From: Acidianus infernus
Lineage (GTDB): Archaea; Thermoproteota; Thermoprotei_A; Sulfolobales; Sulfolobaceae
Direction: 5' to 3'
Assembly: GCF_009729545.1 (NCBI RefSeq)
Contig: NZ_WFIY01000004.1
Coordinates: 1,152,001 to 1,216,000 of the forward strand
DNA length: 64,000 nt
Under the pieces are notes generated by a model. The model worked only from the letters and a program-made list of their open reading frames with translations. It was not told where the DNA came from and did not search any database. The position numbers were made by a program, and so were the translations under genes. This document shows, one piece after another, positions 34,887 to 45,638 of the stretch (position 1 is its first letter; each line of letters starts with the position of its first letter).

Positions 34887-35906
34887 CTAGCATATTCTAG
34901 GTACGATATCTCCTGTGGGCATTTCTAATATTTTTGCTCCCCCTACTGCAGTCTTTGCAATAACTATCCCTTTCTCGCTTTTAGGTTCAACTACATATCC
35001 AATACTTGCAGGCTCAAATCCTAAGCTTTTTAAAGTTTCCAGAACTTCATCCTCAACTTTACTATCCACTGCTAGTACACCAACGCCTTCACTGGCTAGA
35101 TTTAACGGATCCAGTCCGGTAATTTCGGTTATGGCTTTAACTTCCTCTAATACTGGGACTTTTGCTTCTTCAATTACTATTACGTTACCTGTTAACTGTG
35201 CCCACTCATTTAATGTAGCGGCTAATCCGCCTCTTGTAGGGTCTCTTGCAGCGTGAATATAGCCTTTAAACTTGTTAAATACCTCAAGTAATTCGAACAA
35301 TGGTCTTACATCGCTTTTAAGGTTTGTAGATATATTATATTGCATTGCAGCGATTACTGCACCGTGAACTCCTACAGGCCCGGTAACAATTATTTTATCT
35401 CCAGGTTTTATAGCGTCTACTATAGGACTTCCAGTTTCGACAACTCCTAGGCCTACTGTGTTTATAATGATAGAATTCTTCATAGCCGTTTCTTCGATTA
35501 CCTTAAAGTCTCCACCCACCAGAGGAATATTATATTTTTTTAATAATTCTATCATAGATCCAGTAATCTTTTCAAGGTCATCAATTGGAAATCCTTCAGA
35601 AACTACAATTGAGTCCAACATGGCTATTGGTTTTGCTCCCATCATTATTACGTCATTTAAGGTACCGGAGACGGCAAGGTATCCTATATCTCCACCCGGA
35701 AAGAAATAGGGATTTACAGTGTGAGAATCTGTGGCAACTACAAGGTTATTTTGGAGAACTGCTCCATCGTCTGGATAATCTATTCCCACACCTCCTTTTA
35801 CCCTCTTTAGCTCTAGTGGAAGTCTAGAAAAGAAGAGCCTCTGTAATAGTTGCTGAGTTTCTTTACCTCCATTACCATGAGAAATCTGTATTTTATTATA
35901 TGACAT
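34887..35906 (-). CDS. hypE: Hydrogenase maturation protein HypE
   Basis: 339 residues, an AIR-synthase-like fold (ISHGNGGKETQQLL, GIDYPDDGAVL, ATDSHTVNPYFFPGGDIGYL, DPTRGGLAATLNEW). The C-terminus is PRIC, whose terminal Cys receives the carbamoyl group from HypF; HypE then dehydrates it to the cyanide ligand of the active-site iron. hypC lies 6 bp upstream. HypF, HypA and HypB are not in this window. Confidence 0.93.
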   Translation of the reverse strand: MSYNKIQISHGNGGKETQQLLQRLFFSRLPLELKRVKGGVGIDYPDDGAVLQNNLVVATDSHTVNPYFFPGGDIGYLAVSGTLNDVIMMGAKPIAMLDSIVVSEGFPIDDLEKITGSMIELLKKYNIPLVGGDFKVIEETAMKNSIIINTVGLGVVETGSPIVDAIKPGDKIIVTGPVGVHGAVIAAMQYNISTNLKSDVRPLFELLEVFNKFKGYIHAARDPTRGGLAATLNEWAQLTGNVIVIEEAKVPVLEEVKAITEITGLDPLNLASEGVGVLAVDSKVEDEVLETLKSLGFEPASIGYVVEPKSEKGIVIAKTAVGGAKILEMPTGDIVPRIC

Positions 35907-35912
35907 TCTTCA

Positions 35913-36218
35913 TCAACTCTCTAAAATTTTCATAGCTTCTTTGAAGAACTCATCAGCGGCCTTTTTCGCTTCCTCTTCAGATTTGCCCATGATTTCCTCA
36001 GTTCTCTGGATTTCTTCTGCTATGAATTTTAAATTCTCTATAACTCCTTCCTTAGATAATTTTTCTATTATAACTCCAGCGTGAACCATTACATAATCTC
36101 CAGGTTTAAGGTTATCCACACCTATTGCAACCTTCTTTATAGTTCCTCCACCTAAATCTACTTCAGCTATCACATCTGAATCAATAGCTACTACCTTTGC
36201 GGGAACTGCCCAACACAT
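35913..36218 (-). CDS. hypC: Hydrogenase maturation chaperone HypC
   Basis: The N-terminus MCWAVPAKVV has the essential Cys2 that carries the Fe(CN)2CO unit with HypD. The barrel VIAEVDLGGGTIKKVAIGVD and DYVMVHAGVIIEKL is typical. The protein is longer (101 residues) than most HypC, having a helical tail (EEIQRTEEIMGKSEEEAKKA). It sits between hypD and hypE with 1-6 bp gaps. Confidence 0.9.
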   Translation of the reverse strand: MCWAVPAKVVAIDSDVIAEVDLGGGTIKKVAIGVDNLKPGDYVMVHAGVIIEKLSKEGVIENLKFIAEEIQRTEEIMGKSEEEAKKAADEFFKEAMKILES

Positions 36219-36219
36219 C

Positions 36220-37407
36220 TTATTTCACCTCCGAAACAATTTTAGTAATCCTTTCCGTAGAACCGAATCTGGCCCAAACGGCACATGCTCCTTCCATGGA
36301 CACCATACACGGTCCCCAAGGTCTTGCAGGAGTACAGGCTTTCATAAACATAGGACAGTCTGTAGGGTATGCAATACCTAAGGTTACCTCATTACATCTG
36401 CATCCAGGAGGCAAATCATAATCCCACGGCTTCTCTTTTATTCCTAATTGTTCCCTTGCATTATACATGGAATATTCCTCTCTTAAATCCAAACCGCTCT
36501 TCGGTATGGAACCTATGCCTCTCCATATGGCATCAACTGGTTTGAAGACCTTATTTATTTCAACTTGTGCAAACACATTTCCTTGGTATTTTACTACTCT
36601 TTTATATTCCAAGTTCGTGTAAGTTATCTCTCCTGAATGCAAGTCTTGGAGTATTTTTAGAACTCCAGCTAAGACATCTATTGGTTCGAAACCAGTAACT
36701 ACTGCTGGTATTTTATATTCCCTAGGGAAAAAGTCCCAGCTAATGGCACCAATTATGCTAGAAACGTGACCGGGACCAATAACTCCAGAAACAGGTACTA
36801 AGCCCTTGCTCTTGTGTAACCTAACAGCAAATTCGGCTGCAGGTGCTGTGAGTTTTAACGAAGAATAAAAGAGTAGGTTTTTAGGAACTTTTTCTTTCTC
36901 AAACAATACTGCATAGCTAGGAGTAGTAGTTTCGAATCCTATACCGAAAAATACTGAAGGCTTTCCGGACTTTTTAGCGTCTTCTATTGCGTCAACAAAA
37001 CTGTAAACTATTCTTACATCAGCCCCCAAAGCTCTGGCAGCAGCTAAGCTACCTACCTCGTCCTTCTTATAATGTTTAACTGTAGGTAACTTGAATACAT
37101 CCCCAAAAGTATAAACCGTATAACCTTCCATGGCTAATTTTATTACGTTCTCAATGTCACTGGACGGAGTAACACAAACTGGGCACCCAGGTCCTGGTAT
37201 TAATTCTACTGTTTCTGGCATTAGAGCTCTTAATCCATAATGAGTAGTTACCCACTCATGTGACCCACAAAAATTCATTATCTTAATTTTTTCTCTGTCA
37301 ATTTCTTTTGAAACTATCGGAGCTAATTTATGAATTTGCTCTGTAATAGATTTTGCGAGTTCGCTATTCTCTCTAAATAATGCATCAATCTGTTTTGGTA
37401 ACTCCAT
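36220..37407 (-). CDS. hypD: Hydrogenase maturation protein HypD
   Basis: It carries MNFCGSHEWV, PGPGCPVCVTP, FFGIGFETTTP and GVIGPGHVSSIIG, plus the C-terminal cluster ligands CRCNEVTLG, DCPMFMKAC and GPCMVSMEGACAVW. HypD holds a [4Fe-4S] cluster and, with HypC, the iron being decorated with CN and CO. ATG 37407 is chosen over GTG 37416 because AGGTGG lies just upstream of it. The upstream unknown gene ends at 37410, so the two are directly linked. Confidence 0.92.
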   Translation of the reverse strand: MELPKQIDALFRENSELAKSITEQIHKLAPIVSKEIDREKIKIMNFCGSHEWVTTHYGLRALMPETVELIPGPGCPVCVTPSSDIENVIKLAMEGYTVYTFGDVFKLPTVKHYKKDEVGSLAAARALGADVRIVYSFVDAIEDAKKSGKPSVFFGIGFETTTPSYAVLFEKEKVPKNLLFYSSLKLTAPAAEFAVRLHKSKGLVPVSGVIGPGHVSSIIGAISWDFFPREYKIPAVVTGFEPIDVLAGVLKILQDLHSGEITYTNLEYKRVVKYQGNVFAQVEINKVFKPVDAIWRGIGSIPKSGLDLREEYSMYNAREQLGIKEKPWDYDLPPGCRCNEVTLGIAYPTDCPMFMKACTPARPWGPCMVSMEGACAVWARFGSTERITKIVSEVK

Positions 37408-37409
37408 AG

Positions 37410-38015
37410 CTACCACCTAATTAGTAATTTTCCGTCTTTAAAAATCTTTATTATAAATGAATTTATACTCTCCATTTCAGCTCTTAATGACTGTACTATT
37501 TTTGAGATCTCCTCATAACTGCCCCTATAGTAAATAGATATTAGAAATCTCGGATTTGCGTCATTAATCCTTGTGAAGCTGACTAGAGTATAGTTCCTAT
37601 CTTCAACCCTACCTTTAGATATATTGAAGCCTCTAACGTCCCAGTCTTCGATCTTTGGCAAATTCAAGTCAAAATTCTTTTCATAATTTACGTTTAATTC
37701 TGCATAATCAACTCCAATATTTCCACTCTCTCTTAAAGCTCTCACCAATTCTCCCGCAGACAACTGAAAGTTTCCGAACTCGTGAGATACAACGGTAAAA
37801 GTCCTTGGTTGATAATATATGTCAGCGAAGTTCTTCTTAGCAAAACTGCCGTCTTCCAGCGGTATTATAACATATCCAGTAGCGCCGCTTAATCTTATCT
37901 GGCAGACTGAATATCCCAGTCCAGCTAACCTTCCTGCCATAGCATACAAATCTGGTTCATTATTTAGTCTAACTGTAAAATATCCTGTAAATCCTGAAGC
38001 GCTTATTTCACTCAT
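37410..38015 (-). CDS. Hydrogenase-operon protein of unknown function (201 aa)
   Basis: A soluble alpha-beta protein with no membrane segments or cofactor motif: FTGYFTVRLNNEPDLYAMAG, GYSVCQIRLSGATGYVIIPL, FSAGELVRALRESG-like helix (written QLSAGELVRALRESG), then a beta-rich C-terminus. It overlaps the Rieske gene by 8 bp and adjoins hypD, so it belongs to the operon. A role in assembly of the enzyme or in electron transfer with the Rieske protein is a guess from position only. Confidence 0.65.
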   Translation of the reverse strand: MSEISASGFTGYFTVRLNNEPDLYAMAGRLAGLGYSVCQIRLSGATGYVIIPLEDGSFAKKNFADIYYQPRTFTVVSHEFGNFQLSAGELVRALRESGNIGVDYAELNVNYEKNFDLNLPKIEDWDVRGFNISKGRVEDRNYTLVSFTRINDANPRFLISIYYRGSYEEISKIVQSLRAEMESINSFIIKIFKDGKLLIRW

Positions 38016-38348
38016 ATATTATCACCTCATCCCCTTTTACTTCTACATGATAAGTTTTCAAATCCCTCTTTGCAGGCCCGTCTACTACTTTCCCAGTTTT
38101 TATATCAAAAACACTACCATGCCACGGGCACACTACCCTACCATCGTCGGTAAGGAATCCATCTTCTAGAGACAAGCCTGCATGAGAACAAAAAGCTTCA
38201 ATTGCAAAAAAAGATCCCTTATAATTTATAACTAGTACCGGTTTTCTCTCCCAAGGTTTTTGAGCAGGAAAGTAGTATTCTACCATGGACATTGGCGGAA
38301 TTTCGTCTTTTTTTACGACTATTTTTTGTTGCGTAAGCATTTTAGTCA

Positions 38349-38349
<1 letters not shown>
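38008..38349 (-). CDS. Rieske [2Fe-2S] protein of the hydrogenase operon
   Basis: Rieske ligands are visible as AFCSHAGLSLEDG (C and H) and VVCPWHGSVFDIKTG (C and H), in a protein of about 113 residues without a membrane anchor. It resembles soluble Rieske ferredoxins more than the cytochrome bc type. The start ATG at 38349 overlaps the stop of the large-subunit gene by one base (TGATG), so translation is coupled. It may shuttle electrons between the hydrogenase Fe-S chain and another carrier, or serve in maturation; the exact role is inference. Confidence 0.85.
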
Positions 38350-40238
<1,889 letters not shown>

Positions 40239-40295
40239 GTGGATTCACCTCATTTACAGAATATGGGAAATAAGTAAGAAAGGAAAAAACGTAAA

Positions 40296-41663
40296 TCACT
40301 TTTTAGTCACCTTTATTCTATCTGCTAATAGTTCTATAATGTGATTAACCTTAGCGTTAGCGTGATAATAGTCTATGGAAAATCCTATAGACTCTATGCA
40401 AACGGGACAACCGGTTAGTACCTCTGAAGCTTTTATCTTATTTATTTCATTAACCTTGATTTTACCTGCCTTTATTAACGGCTCTAGTGTTGAATCCAAG
40501 AACTTTTTATCCTTCTCGCTAATAGGTATACCTATAACCTTAGCCATGTTCTCGACCATACTTGGCAATCCACAACCTCCTCCACCTCTACTACAACAGA
40601 AGCTATTAACGCCGTGGCTTGGTAGTTCCTTAAAATTCTTAGATAAAGCTTTCATTAAAACTCTTGGGGCTTCAAATACTCCTCCTCTTCTTCCCAATTG
40701 ACAGGGGTCATGCCAAGTTATTACTTCATCTATGGGTTCTATCTCGAATTCTTTCGCTTCATACCACTTTGCAAGAAGTTCAGTAACGTGAACTACTTCG
40801 TACTTTGGTTGCACTTTAAGAACTTCATGCATCGTATACCTTAGAGCTGGATACTCAAATCCTCCTGCAGTAAGCATAACATACTTTGGAGACATCTCAG
40901 TGAAATAAGCATAAACCTTCTTCATTACGTTCAATGCTCCTTCCTTATCTCCAATTACTAATCCTACCGGCGGTCTTATGCCTAAAGGTTTAGACATGAA
41001 AGTCCAATCCTTACCCAACATATCCAAAATCTTTGCAACCTTTACTAATACGTCTGGGTACACCATTGCTTCATAAATGCTTGCATAAAACAGTACCTCC
41101 GAATTCTTTTTGTCTAGCGGAATATCTTTCCCTATCACCTCTTTCATTTTCAATATTAAATTATTCCACGCGTCCCTAAACACTGGAATGTCCCAATATT
41201 TGCCTGAAACCTCTAGTTGTTCTATATCAGTATATATCTTCGGAGCCATTCCTGCCCTGAAGGCAACTTGCCTTAATAGGTCTATCAAGGCACCGCTATC
41301 AATAGCCATAGGACATACGAACATGCAAGCTCCACAATTAGTGCAGTGCCATACATAATCTGCCATAGTTTCCGCTTCTTCCAAGTTAAGGTATTTCTTA
41401 CTTCCTCCAATTATCCTTCCAATAGTTTTACCCCAGACTGTAAACCTAGATCTATATAACTGCCTTGCTATCTCTGCCTTATTTACTGGAGAGTATTTTA
41501 AAGAGGTCGGCGTGAATGGACATGCGGCCTCACATGCCTTACAATTTACGCATGATTGCAAATAGTATAATATTGTAGAATCTATCTGAGAATAGAACAC
41601 GTCATCTATAGCTCTCTTTAATGCATCTAAGTTAATTGACTCTTGTCCCATCGTTACTGACAT
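40296..41663 (-). CDS. isp2: Isp2-like HdrD/GlpC-type iron-sulfur protein
   Basis: 455 residues. Two N-terminal [4Fe-4S] motifs are CVNCKACEAACPF and CTNCGACMFVCPM. Two CCG domains follow: HDPCQLGRRGGVFEAPR with SFCCSRGGGGCG, and a second ending TGCPVCIES. This is the heterodisulfide-reductase subunit D pattern. In hydrogenase operons with Isp1/Isp2 this pair is thought to pass electrons from the small subunit into the quinone pool. It follows the cytochrome b gene directly. Confidence 0.9.
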   Translation of the reverse strand: MSVTMGQESINLDALKRAIDDVFYSQIDSTILYYLQSCVNCKACEAACPFTPTSLKYSPVNKAEIARQLYRSRFTVWGKTIGRIIGGSKKYLNLEEAETMADYVWHCTNCGACMFVCPMAIDSGALIDLLRQVAFRAGMAPKIYTDIEQLEVSGKYWDIPVFRDAWNNLILKMKEVIGKDIPLDKKNSEVLFYASIYEAMVYPDVLVKVAKILDMLGKDWTFMSKPLGIRPPVGLVIGDKEGALNVMKKVYAYFTEMSPKYVMLTAGGFEYPALRYTMHEVLKVQPKYEVVHVTELLAKWYEAKEFEIEPIDEVITWHDPCQLGRRGGVFEAPRVLMKALSKNFKELPSHGVNSFCCSRGGGGCGLPSMVENMAKVIGIPISEKDKKFLDSTLEPLIKAGKIKVNEINKIKASEVLTGCPVCIESIGFSIDYYHANAKVNHIIELLADRIKVTKK

Positions 41664-42473
41664 TTATTTCTCACCCCTCCTATATACCATGAAATACCAT
41701 TCTCTAACCTTACCTAAGTAAAATTCGAACATATGGAATCCTCTTGTGAAAGGCAGAGTTGCTATTATAATCTCAGCAACTAATATATGTGCTCCAAGTA
41801 AGTTATCGTACCAATAGACGTTGCTAGGTATGTGCGCAGTAGCGAAAAATCCTAGCAATATATCAATGTATAACAAAACGAAGAACCACCAATCTCCTGC
41901 CCTCAGAGATAATCCTTCTATTGCCAACAGTAGCTTATGACCTAGATAAATTCCTAAGAAGATTATAAGGAAGAATGTTAAGAATTGTCCATTAAGTATA
42001 ACCGTTAATGGACCCCATATATCATGAACGAACTCCGTAATTGAGGCATGGTTTGGAGTTGTCAATGCTAATAGTCCGTCCTCAGAGCTTTCCGGAATTG
42101 CTAAGGGAAATAATGCACTATATGGAGGAATATAATATGCCCAAAATACCATGTGCTGAGCTAACAAAAATATTATTAAGACTAAGGCAATGTGGAACAA
42201 TAAACCTACACCAGTAGTTACAGGCTTTCTCTTTATCCCAACCCTGCTAGAATTTGCAAAAGTATTTACTAAATTTGCTATTTTATTCCAGCTACTCACT
42301 TGTCTCAGTTCAGAGCTTGGGTAAGGAATGAAAGGTTTTTGATAAGTAACTAAATATCTGAATACCCTATATGAAGCCCCTAAGAAGAAAAAGAACACTG
42401 TAGGAACGAAGAGATCTAAAGCTAATGGATATAATGAATTACCTACCGGGTATGTAGCATAAGGGATCTGCAT
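41664..42473 (-). CDS. isp1: Isp1-like b-type cytochrome membrane anchor
   Basis: 269 residues with five or so membrane helices (LALDLFVPTVFFFFLGASY, LLFHIALVLIIFLLAQHMVF, FLTFFLIIFLGIYLGH, WFFVLLYIDILLGFFATAH, HILVAEIIIATLPF). Histidines in the helices (FHIALVL, AQHMVFW, IYLGHKL, ATAHIPS) are candidates for heme b ligands, as in NarI/HdrE-type subunits. It anchors hydrogenase and reduces quinone together with Isp2. Its start overlaps the end of hynS. Confidence 0.87.
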   Translation of the reverse strand: MQIPYATYPVGNSLYPLALDLFVPTVFFFFLGASYRVFRYLVTYQKPFIPYPSSELRQVSSWNKIANLVNTFANSSRVGIKRKPVTTGVGLLFHIALVLIIFLLAQHMVFWAYYIPPYSALFPLAIPESSEDGLLALTTPNHASITEFVHDIWGPLTVILNGQFLTFFLIIFLGIYLGHKLLLAIEGLSLRAGDWWFFVLLYIDILLGFFATAHIPSNVYWYDNLLGAHILVAEIIIATLPFTRGFHMFEFYLGKVREWYFMVYRRGEK

Positions 42474-43735
42474 TATGATCCCCTCAATTTTCCTTTTTGA
42501 ACAATCTTTTTCTCTGCTATGCCTGCAACCGCACCTATAGCGATACCTCCTGCTATTAATCCAGCCGTTGTGAGCGTTGACGATGGTACTGGAACTTGTA
42601 ACGGCTTATAGAAAGGCTCATATAAATCGCTGAACCCTGGCATTGTACAGCCTATACAGACTGCACCAGTCCTTGTAGGCCCACCTATTCCTCCTACCCA
42701 GCCATATTTATTCCATGGGCAATTTGATACTGGTCCTTTACATCCTACTTCAAATAGGCAAGCTGAAGTAGGTTGGCCGGGCTGTGTTCTAAAGTCTCCT
42801 GCTGCATACCAAGCGGCTCTAGGACACTGCTCATGTACAGTATATTTAAAGAAGTATAGCGGTCTCCAATATTGGTCTAATTCAGGAAGAGGAGCTAATC
42901 CGCCAGCCCATAGTACTAGATTTGCTAAAGTTCTCATTATTCCGTTACCGTTTGCAGGACACCCTGGAACAGCTATTGCTGGCTTAACCGAAGCTGAGGG
43001 TGAAGGAGTTATATCCAAATAAGCATTAGGATTCTTTACAAATGTATAGAACGGTGCAGCCCCTGCTTGTGCATTTAGGTAGTTATCTTCATAGAATCTG
43101 CTTAATAATCCCTTATATCCTCTTAAAGGATCATCGAAAAAGCCAATAGCTCCAGTGGGAGACGGAGACCAAGAAGGAGTTATGAACTTTGGCGGAGGTT
43201 GGTAAACTTTATCGGCTATTAGCCCCCCATAAGATGCACAATTACCTACTGCTAATACTGCAACAGCGTTAGGTAATAATTCTGCTACCCATTGGTTTAA
43301 CGTCTTTGGTCCCAGCATTCCGAAATATCCAGGGTTATTGGGGTTGTATTGTTGTGCAGTTGTTTCGTCCGGAAAACTACCTTCTAATACAAGAACGTAT
43401 GGATTGTAATTCCCGGCTATTACGTCTTCTAAAATTTGTACTGCTTGCTCACCTTGTTGAGGCATAATAGACGGCCAGAAGGATATTTTAACGCTACCGG
43501 GACCTACTAACGGACTTGCTCCAAATAATACTTCCACTACTGAAGGGTCAGTAGCTTGTATTATAGCTGTTGTATTTCCTTCACAAGCTTGAGCTTCGAA
43601 CCATACTATGTTCACATCGCCATTTTTTATCATATCAACTGCTTTAGCAACAGCCTTATCCCATTCCGGAGCAGTAAGCATTGTCGCAGTTAGTGCTAGC
43701 TTGAGGAAATCCCTTCTGGATATTTTGAACGACAT
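42473..43735 (-). CDS. hynS: NiFe hydrogenase small subunit with Tat signal
   Basis: 420 residues. The N-terminus MSFKISRRDFLKLALTATML is a twin-arginine signal, and a C-terminal helix (TTAGLIAGGIAIGAVAGIA) gives membrane anchoring. Cluster ligands include C51 (AQACEGN), NCASYGG, PGCPANG, HEQCPRA, CLFEVGC, SNCPW and CIGCTMPGF. The usual proximal-cluster motif CxxC is C51-E-G-N54 here, so one expected cysteine is Asn. It transfers electrons from the NiFe site to Isp1/Isp2. A TTAAAT box lies about 27 bp upstream, and a perfect AAATTAAC-N3-GTTAATTT dyad about 42 bp above that. Confidence 0.92.
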   Translation of the reverse strand: MSFKISRRDFLKLALTATMLTAPEWDKAVAKAVDMIKNGDVNIVWFEAQACEGNTTAIIQATDPSVVEVLFGASPLVGPGSVKISFWPSIMPQQGEQAVQILEDVIAGNYNPYVLVLEGSFPDETTAQQYNPNNPGYFGMLGPKTLNQWVAELLPNAVAVLAVGNCASYGGLIADKVYQPPPKFITPSWSPSPTGAIGFFDDPLRGYKGLLSRFYEDNYLNAQAGAAPFYTFVKNPNAYLDITPSPSASVKPAIAVPGCPANGNGIMRTLANLVLWAGGLAPLPELDQYWRPLYFFKYTVHEQCPRAAWYAAGDFRTQPGQPTSACLFEVGCKGPVSNCPWNKYGWVGGIGGPTRTGAVCIGCTMPGFSDLYEPFYKPLQVPVPSSTLTTAGLIAGGIAIGAVAGIAEKKIVQKGKLRGS

Positions 43736-43795
43736 GTCATATTTGATTCACTGCCCCTACTTAAATAGTTTTTGCACGAAAGTCTTTATTACACA

Positions 43796-43877
43796 AAATT
43801 AACTTTGTTAATTTGATTCTAAATTAACGGGGTATTACATTATACTAATTAAACTTTTCTAGTTAACGGGGTTAACC
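43796..43877. promoter_or_regulatory. Three AAATTAAC-type dyads upstream of the hydrogenase operon
   Basis: Site 1 (43796-43814) is a perfect AAATTAAC-TTT-GTTAATTT. Site 2 (43821-43837) has AAATTAAC-GGG followed by an imperfect arm. Site 3 (43863-43875) is TTAAC-GGG-GTTAA. Site 1 is centred at 43805, about 42 bp upstream of the minus-strand TATA (43761-43766). The array lies in the 299-bp space between hynS and tatA; the tatA box (TTTATAAATT near 43996) is too far away to fit the same geometry. Confidence 0.7.
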
Positions 43878-44034
43878 TATACTTTGCTAAATATTTCGCT
43901 GATGTATAATACATTACAACTAAAAGTAAAGAATAGAATTATCATTAATGAGTTAATAGACCTTATCTTCGTCTTTCTTAAACAGAAAAAGTTTATAAAT
44001 TACTCAAGAGAGATTAAATTTAAAGGTGTAGGAT

Positions 44035-44328
44035 ATGATTGGTAATCCGTCGGATTGGGTCATAATAATAATAGTGGCTCTCATATTGTTCTTCGGCACA
44101 AGTAAAATCCCAGAATTATTTAGATCAATGGGTAGAGCGATAGGAGAGTTTAAAAAAGGTAGACTAGAAGCTGAAATGGAGATGCAACAAATGCAGCAAC
44201 CAAGCAATGCAGCAGTAACGCAACAAGGAGATAAAGTTGCAGAGCTTCAGAAGCAAATTGAAGAATTACAGAAGCAGTTAGAGCAACTAAAAAAGCAACA
44301 AGAAGTACAAACCCAGAAGCAACAATAA
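44035..44328 (+). CDS. tatA: Sec-independent translocase subunit TatA
   Basis: 97 residues: a short outside N-terminus, one membrane helix (WVIIIIVALILFFGTSKIPEL), the glycine-hinged amphipathic helix (FRSMGRAIGEFKKGRLEAEM) and a long Gln/Lys-rich coiled-coil tail. Together with TatC it exports folded proteins with twin-arginine signals; HynS next door and SreA at 53081 carry such signals. AAAGGTG lies 7-9 nt upstream of the ATG. Confidence 0.9.
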   Translation: MIGNPSDWVIIIIVALILFFGTSKIPELFRSMGRAIGEFKKGRLEAEMEMQQMQQPSNAAVTQQGDKVAELQKQIEELQKQLEQLKKQQEVQTQKQQ

Positions 44329-44405
44329 TAAAAAAGGTAAAGATTGGAAATAATAAGATATCAATTTTATTACTATTATTATAATTTTTGTTTTGGTGAT
44401 TGATT

Positions 44406-44747
44406 ATGATGGGGAATATATCCGATACGCTAGTATTAGTATTAGTAGCCATACTACTGCTGTCGGGCCAAAAGGACGTAGCCGATACTGTACGAAATCT
44501 CGGAAAAACAATTGAGGAGTTTAGGAGAAAACAAAACGAATTCAAGACTGAGTTATTGAGAGAGTTAAACGAAACTAACGAAATACCTAAAAGCATAGCA
44601 AGGGAAATTTCATCAGAGGATTACTATAATAGATACTTAAAAAAACCTACACAAGCTTCTAACGAAAAAATAAGGGAACTAGAAGAACAAATAGCCAAAT
44701 TAAGGTTAGAATTAGAGAGGATGAAGAAAGGTGACGGAAAGAACTGA
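44406..44747 (+). CDS. Second TatA/B-like protein
   Basis: About 113 residues: a membrane helix (ISDTLVLVLVAILLLSG), the amphipathic segment QKDVADTVRNLGKTIEEFRR and a charged coiled-coil tail (KIRELEEQIAKLRLELERM). It has the TatA/TatB order but lacks the FG-x-x-K-x-P hinge of typical TatA, so it may play a TatB-like receptor role. The frame opens with TTG at 44400; ATG 44406 has GGTGA 7 nt upstream. Its 3' end overlaps tatC. Confidence 0.75.
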   Translation: MMGNISDTLVLVLVAILLLSGQKDVADTVRNLGKTIEEFRRKQNEFKTELLRELNETNEIPKSIAREISSEDYYNRYLKKPTQASNEKIRELEEQIAKLRLELERMKKGDGKN

Positions 44748-45570
44748 ACTACGTAAGGATGAAGAGAAGCCTCTTTTGTCGCACATCGCAGAATTAGCAA
44801 TGAGACTAAGGAGAGGACTTATAAGTCTTTTTTTAGCATTCATAATATTTTTTGCCTTTGGATATACTACTATAAATATTGACGGATATACCATTCCCAT
44901 CTTATATCCTAGTTTATTCCACAGCTTAGCAGACAGTCTAATGTTATTTTTCATCCACCATGAGCTACCAAAAGGGATGAAATTACTTAACTTAAATCCA
45001 TTCGATCCTTTATATGCCTCTGCATATACTTCATTCTATTTAGCATTGTTTATTTCCCTTCCGATAATTTTCAGAGAACTATGGGGTTTTGTTTCTCCAG
45101 GGTTATATGAACACGAGAAAAAGCTGGTTAAATATATAGTATTCCCTGCTGCATTGCTTTTTGTTTCTGGTTCTCTTTTTGCTTATTTTATAATAGTTCC
45201 TTTAATGATGAAGTTCGTGGTTTTATATACTACAGCCTTGGGTGTTGAGCCAACGCTTAGTTTAAGGGCTTTTGTATCAACAGTAGTCTCACTAATGATG
45301 GTTACCGGAATTGCTTTCGAATACCCTTTGGTAATGTCAATACTAACTTACATCGGAATGGTTAAGGCTGATAGTTGGAGAAAGAATTGGAGATGGGGCG
45401 TTTTGGGAGCTTTTATCATAGCTTGGATAATATCTCCAGGAACAACGGGAGGAGTAATTGAAACAACTATAGGAGTTATACTCTCAGTATTATATTTCGT
45501 AGGTGTAACCTCAGCAAAAATAATAGAAAAAAGAAGATCAGAAAGGAATGAACAAACAATACAAAGGTAA
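44731..45570 (+). CDS. tatC: Sec-independent translocase subunit TatC
   Basis: 279 residues with six helices. The N-terminal cytoplasmic part PLLSHIAELAMRLRRGLISL and the loop after helix 2, FRELWGFVSPGLYEHEKKLV, hold the signal-recognition residues; the last helices follow AWIISPGTTGGVIETTIGV. TatC recognises the twin-arginine signal. The start is GTG at 44731, inside the preceding gene and preceded by AGAAAGG, so the three tat genes form one operon. Confidence 0.9.
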   Translation: MTERTELRKDEEKPLLSHIAELAMRLRRGLISLFLAFIIFFAFGYTTINIDGYTIPILYPSLFHSLADSLMLFFIHHELPKGMKLLNLNPFDPLYASAYTSFYLALFISLPIIFRELWGFVSPGLYEHEKKLVKYIVFPAALLFVSGSLFAYFIIVPLMMKFVVLYTTALGVEPTLSLRAFVSTVVSLMMVTGIAFEYPLVMSILTYIGMVKADSWRKNWRWGVLGAFIIAWIISPGTTGGVIETTIGVILSVLYFVGVTSAKIIEKRRSERNEQTIQR

Positions 45571-45576
45571 ATATTT

Positions 45577-45623
45577 TTAAATCTCTCTTTTGGTTTTTCT
45601 TTAATAACATTTTTTATTTTTAT
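45577..45623 (+). terminator. T-rich terminator after tatC
   Basis: Several T runs (TTTTAAATC, TTTTGGTTTTT, CATTTTTTATTTTTATC) lie directly after the tatC stop and before the TPR gene, the pattern of archaeal intrinsic termination. They could also serve as the promoter region of the TPR gene. Confidence 0.4.
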
Positions 45624-45638
45624 CTCATATTTACTCAT

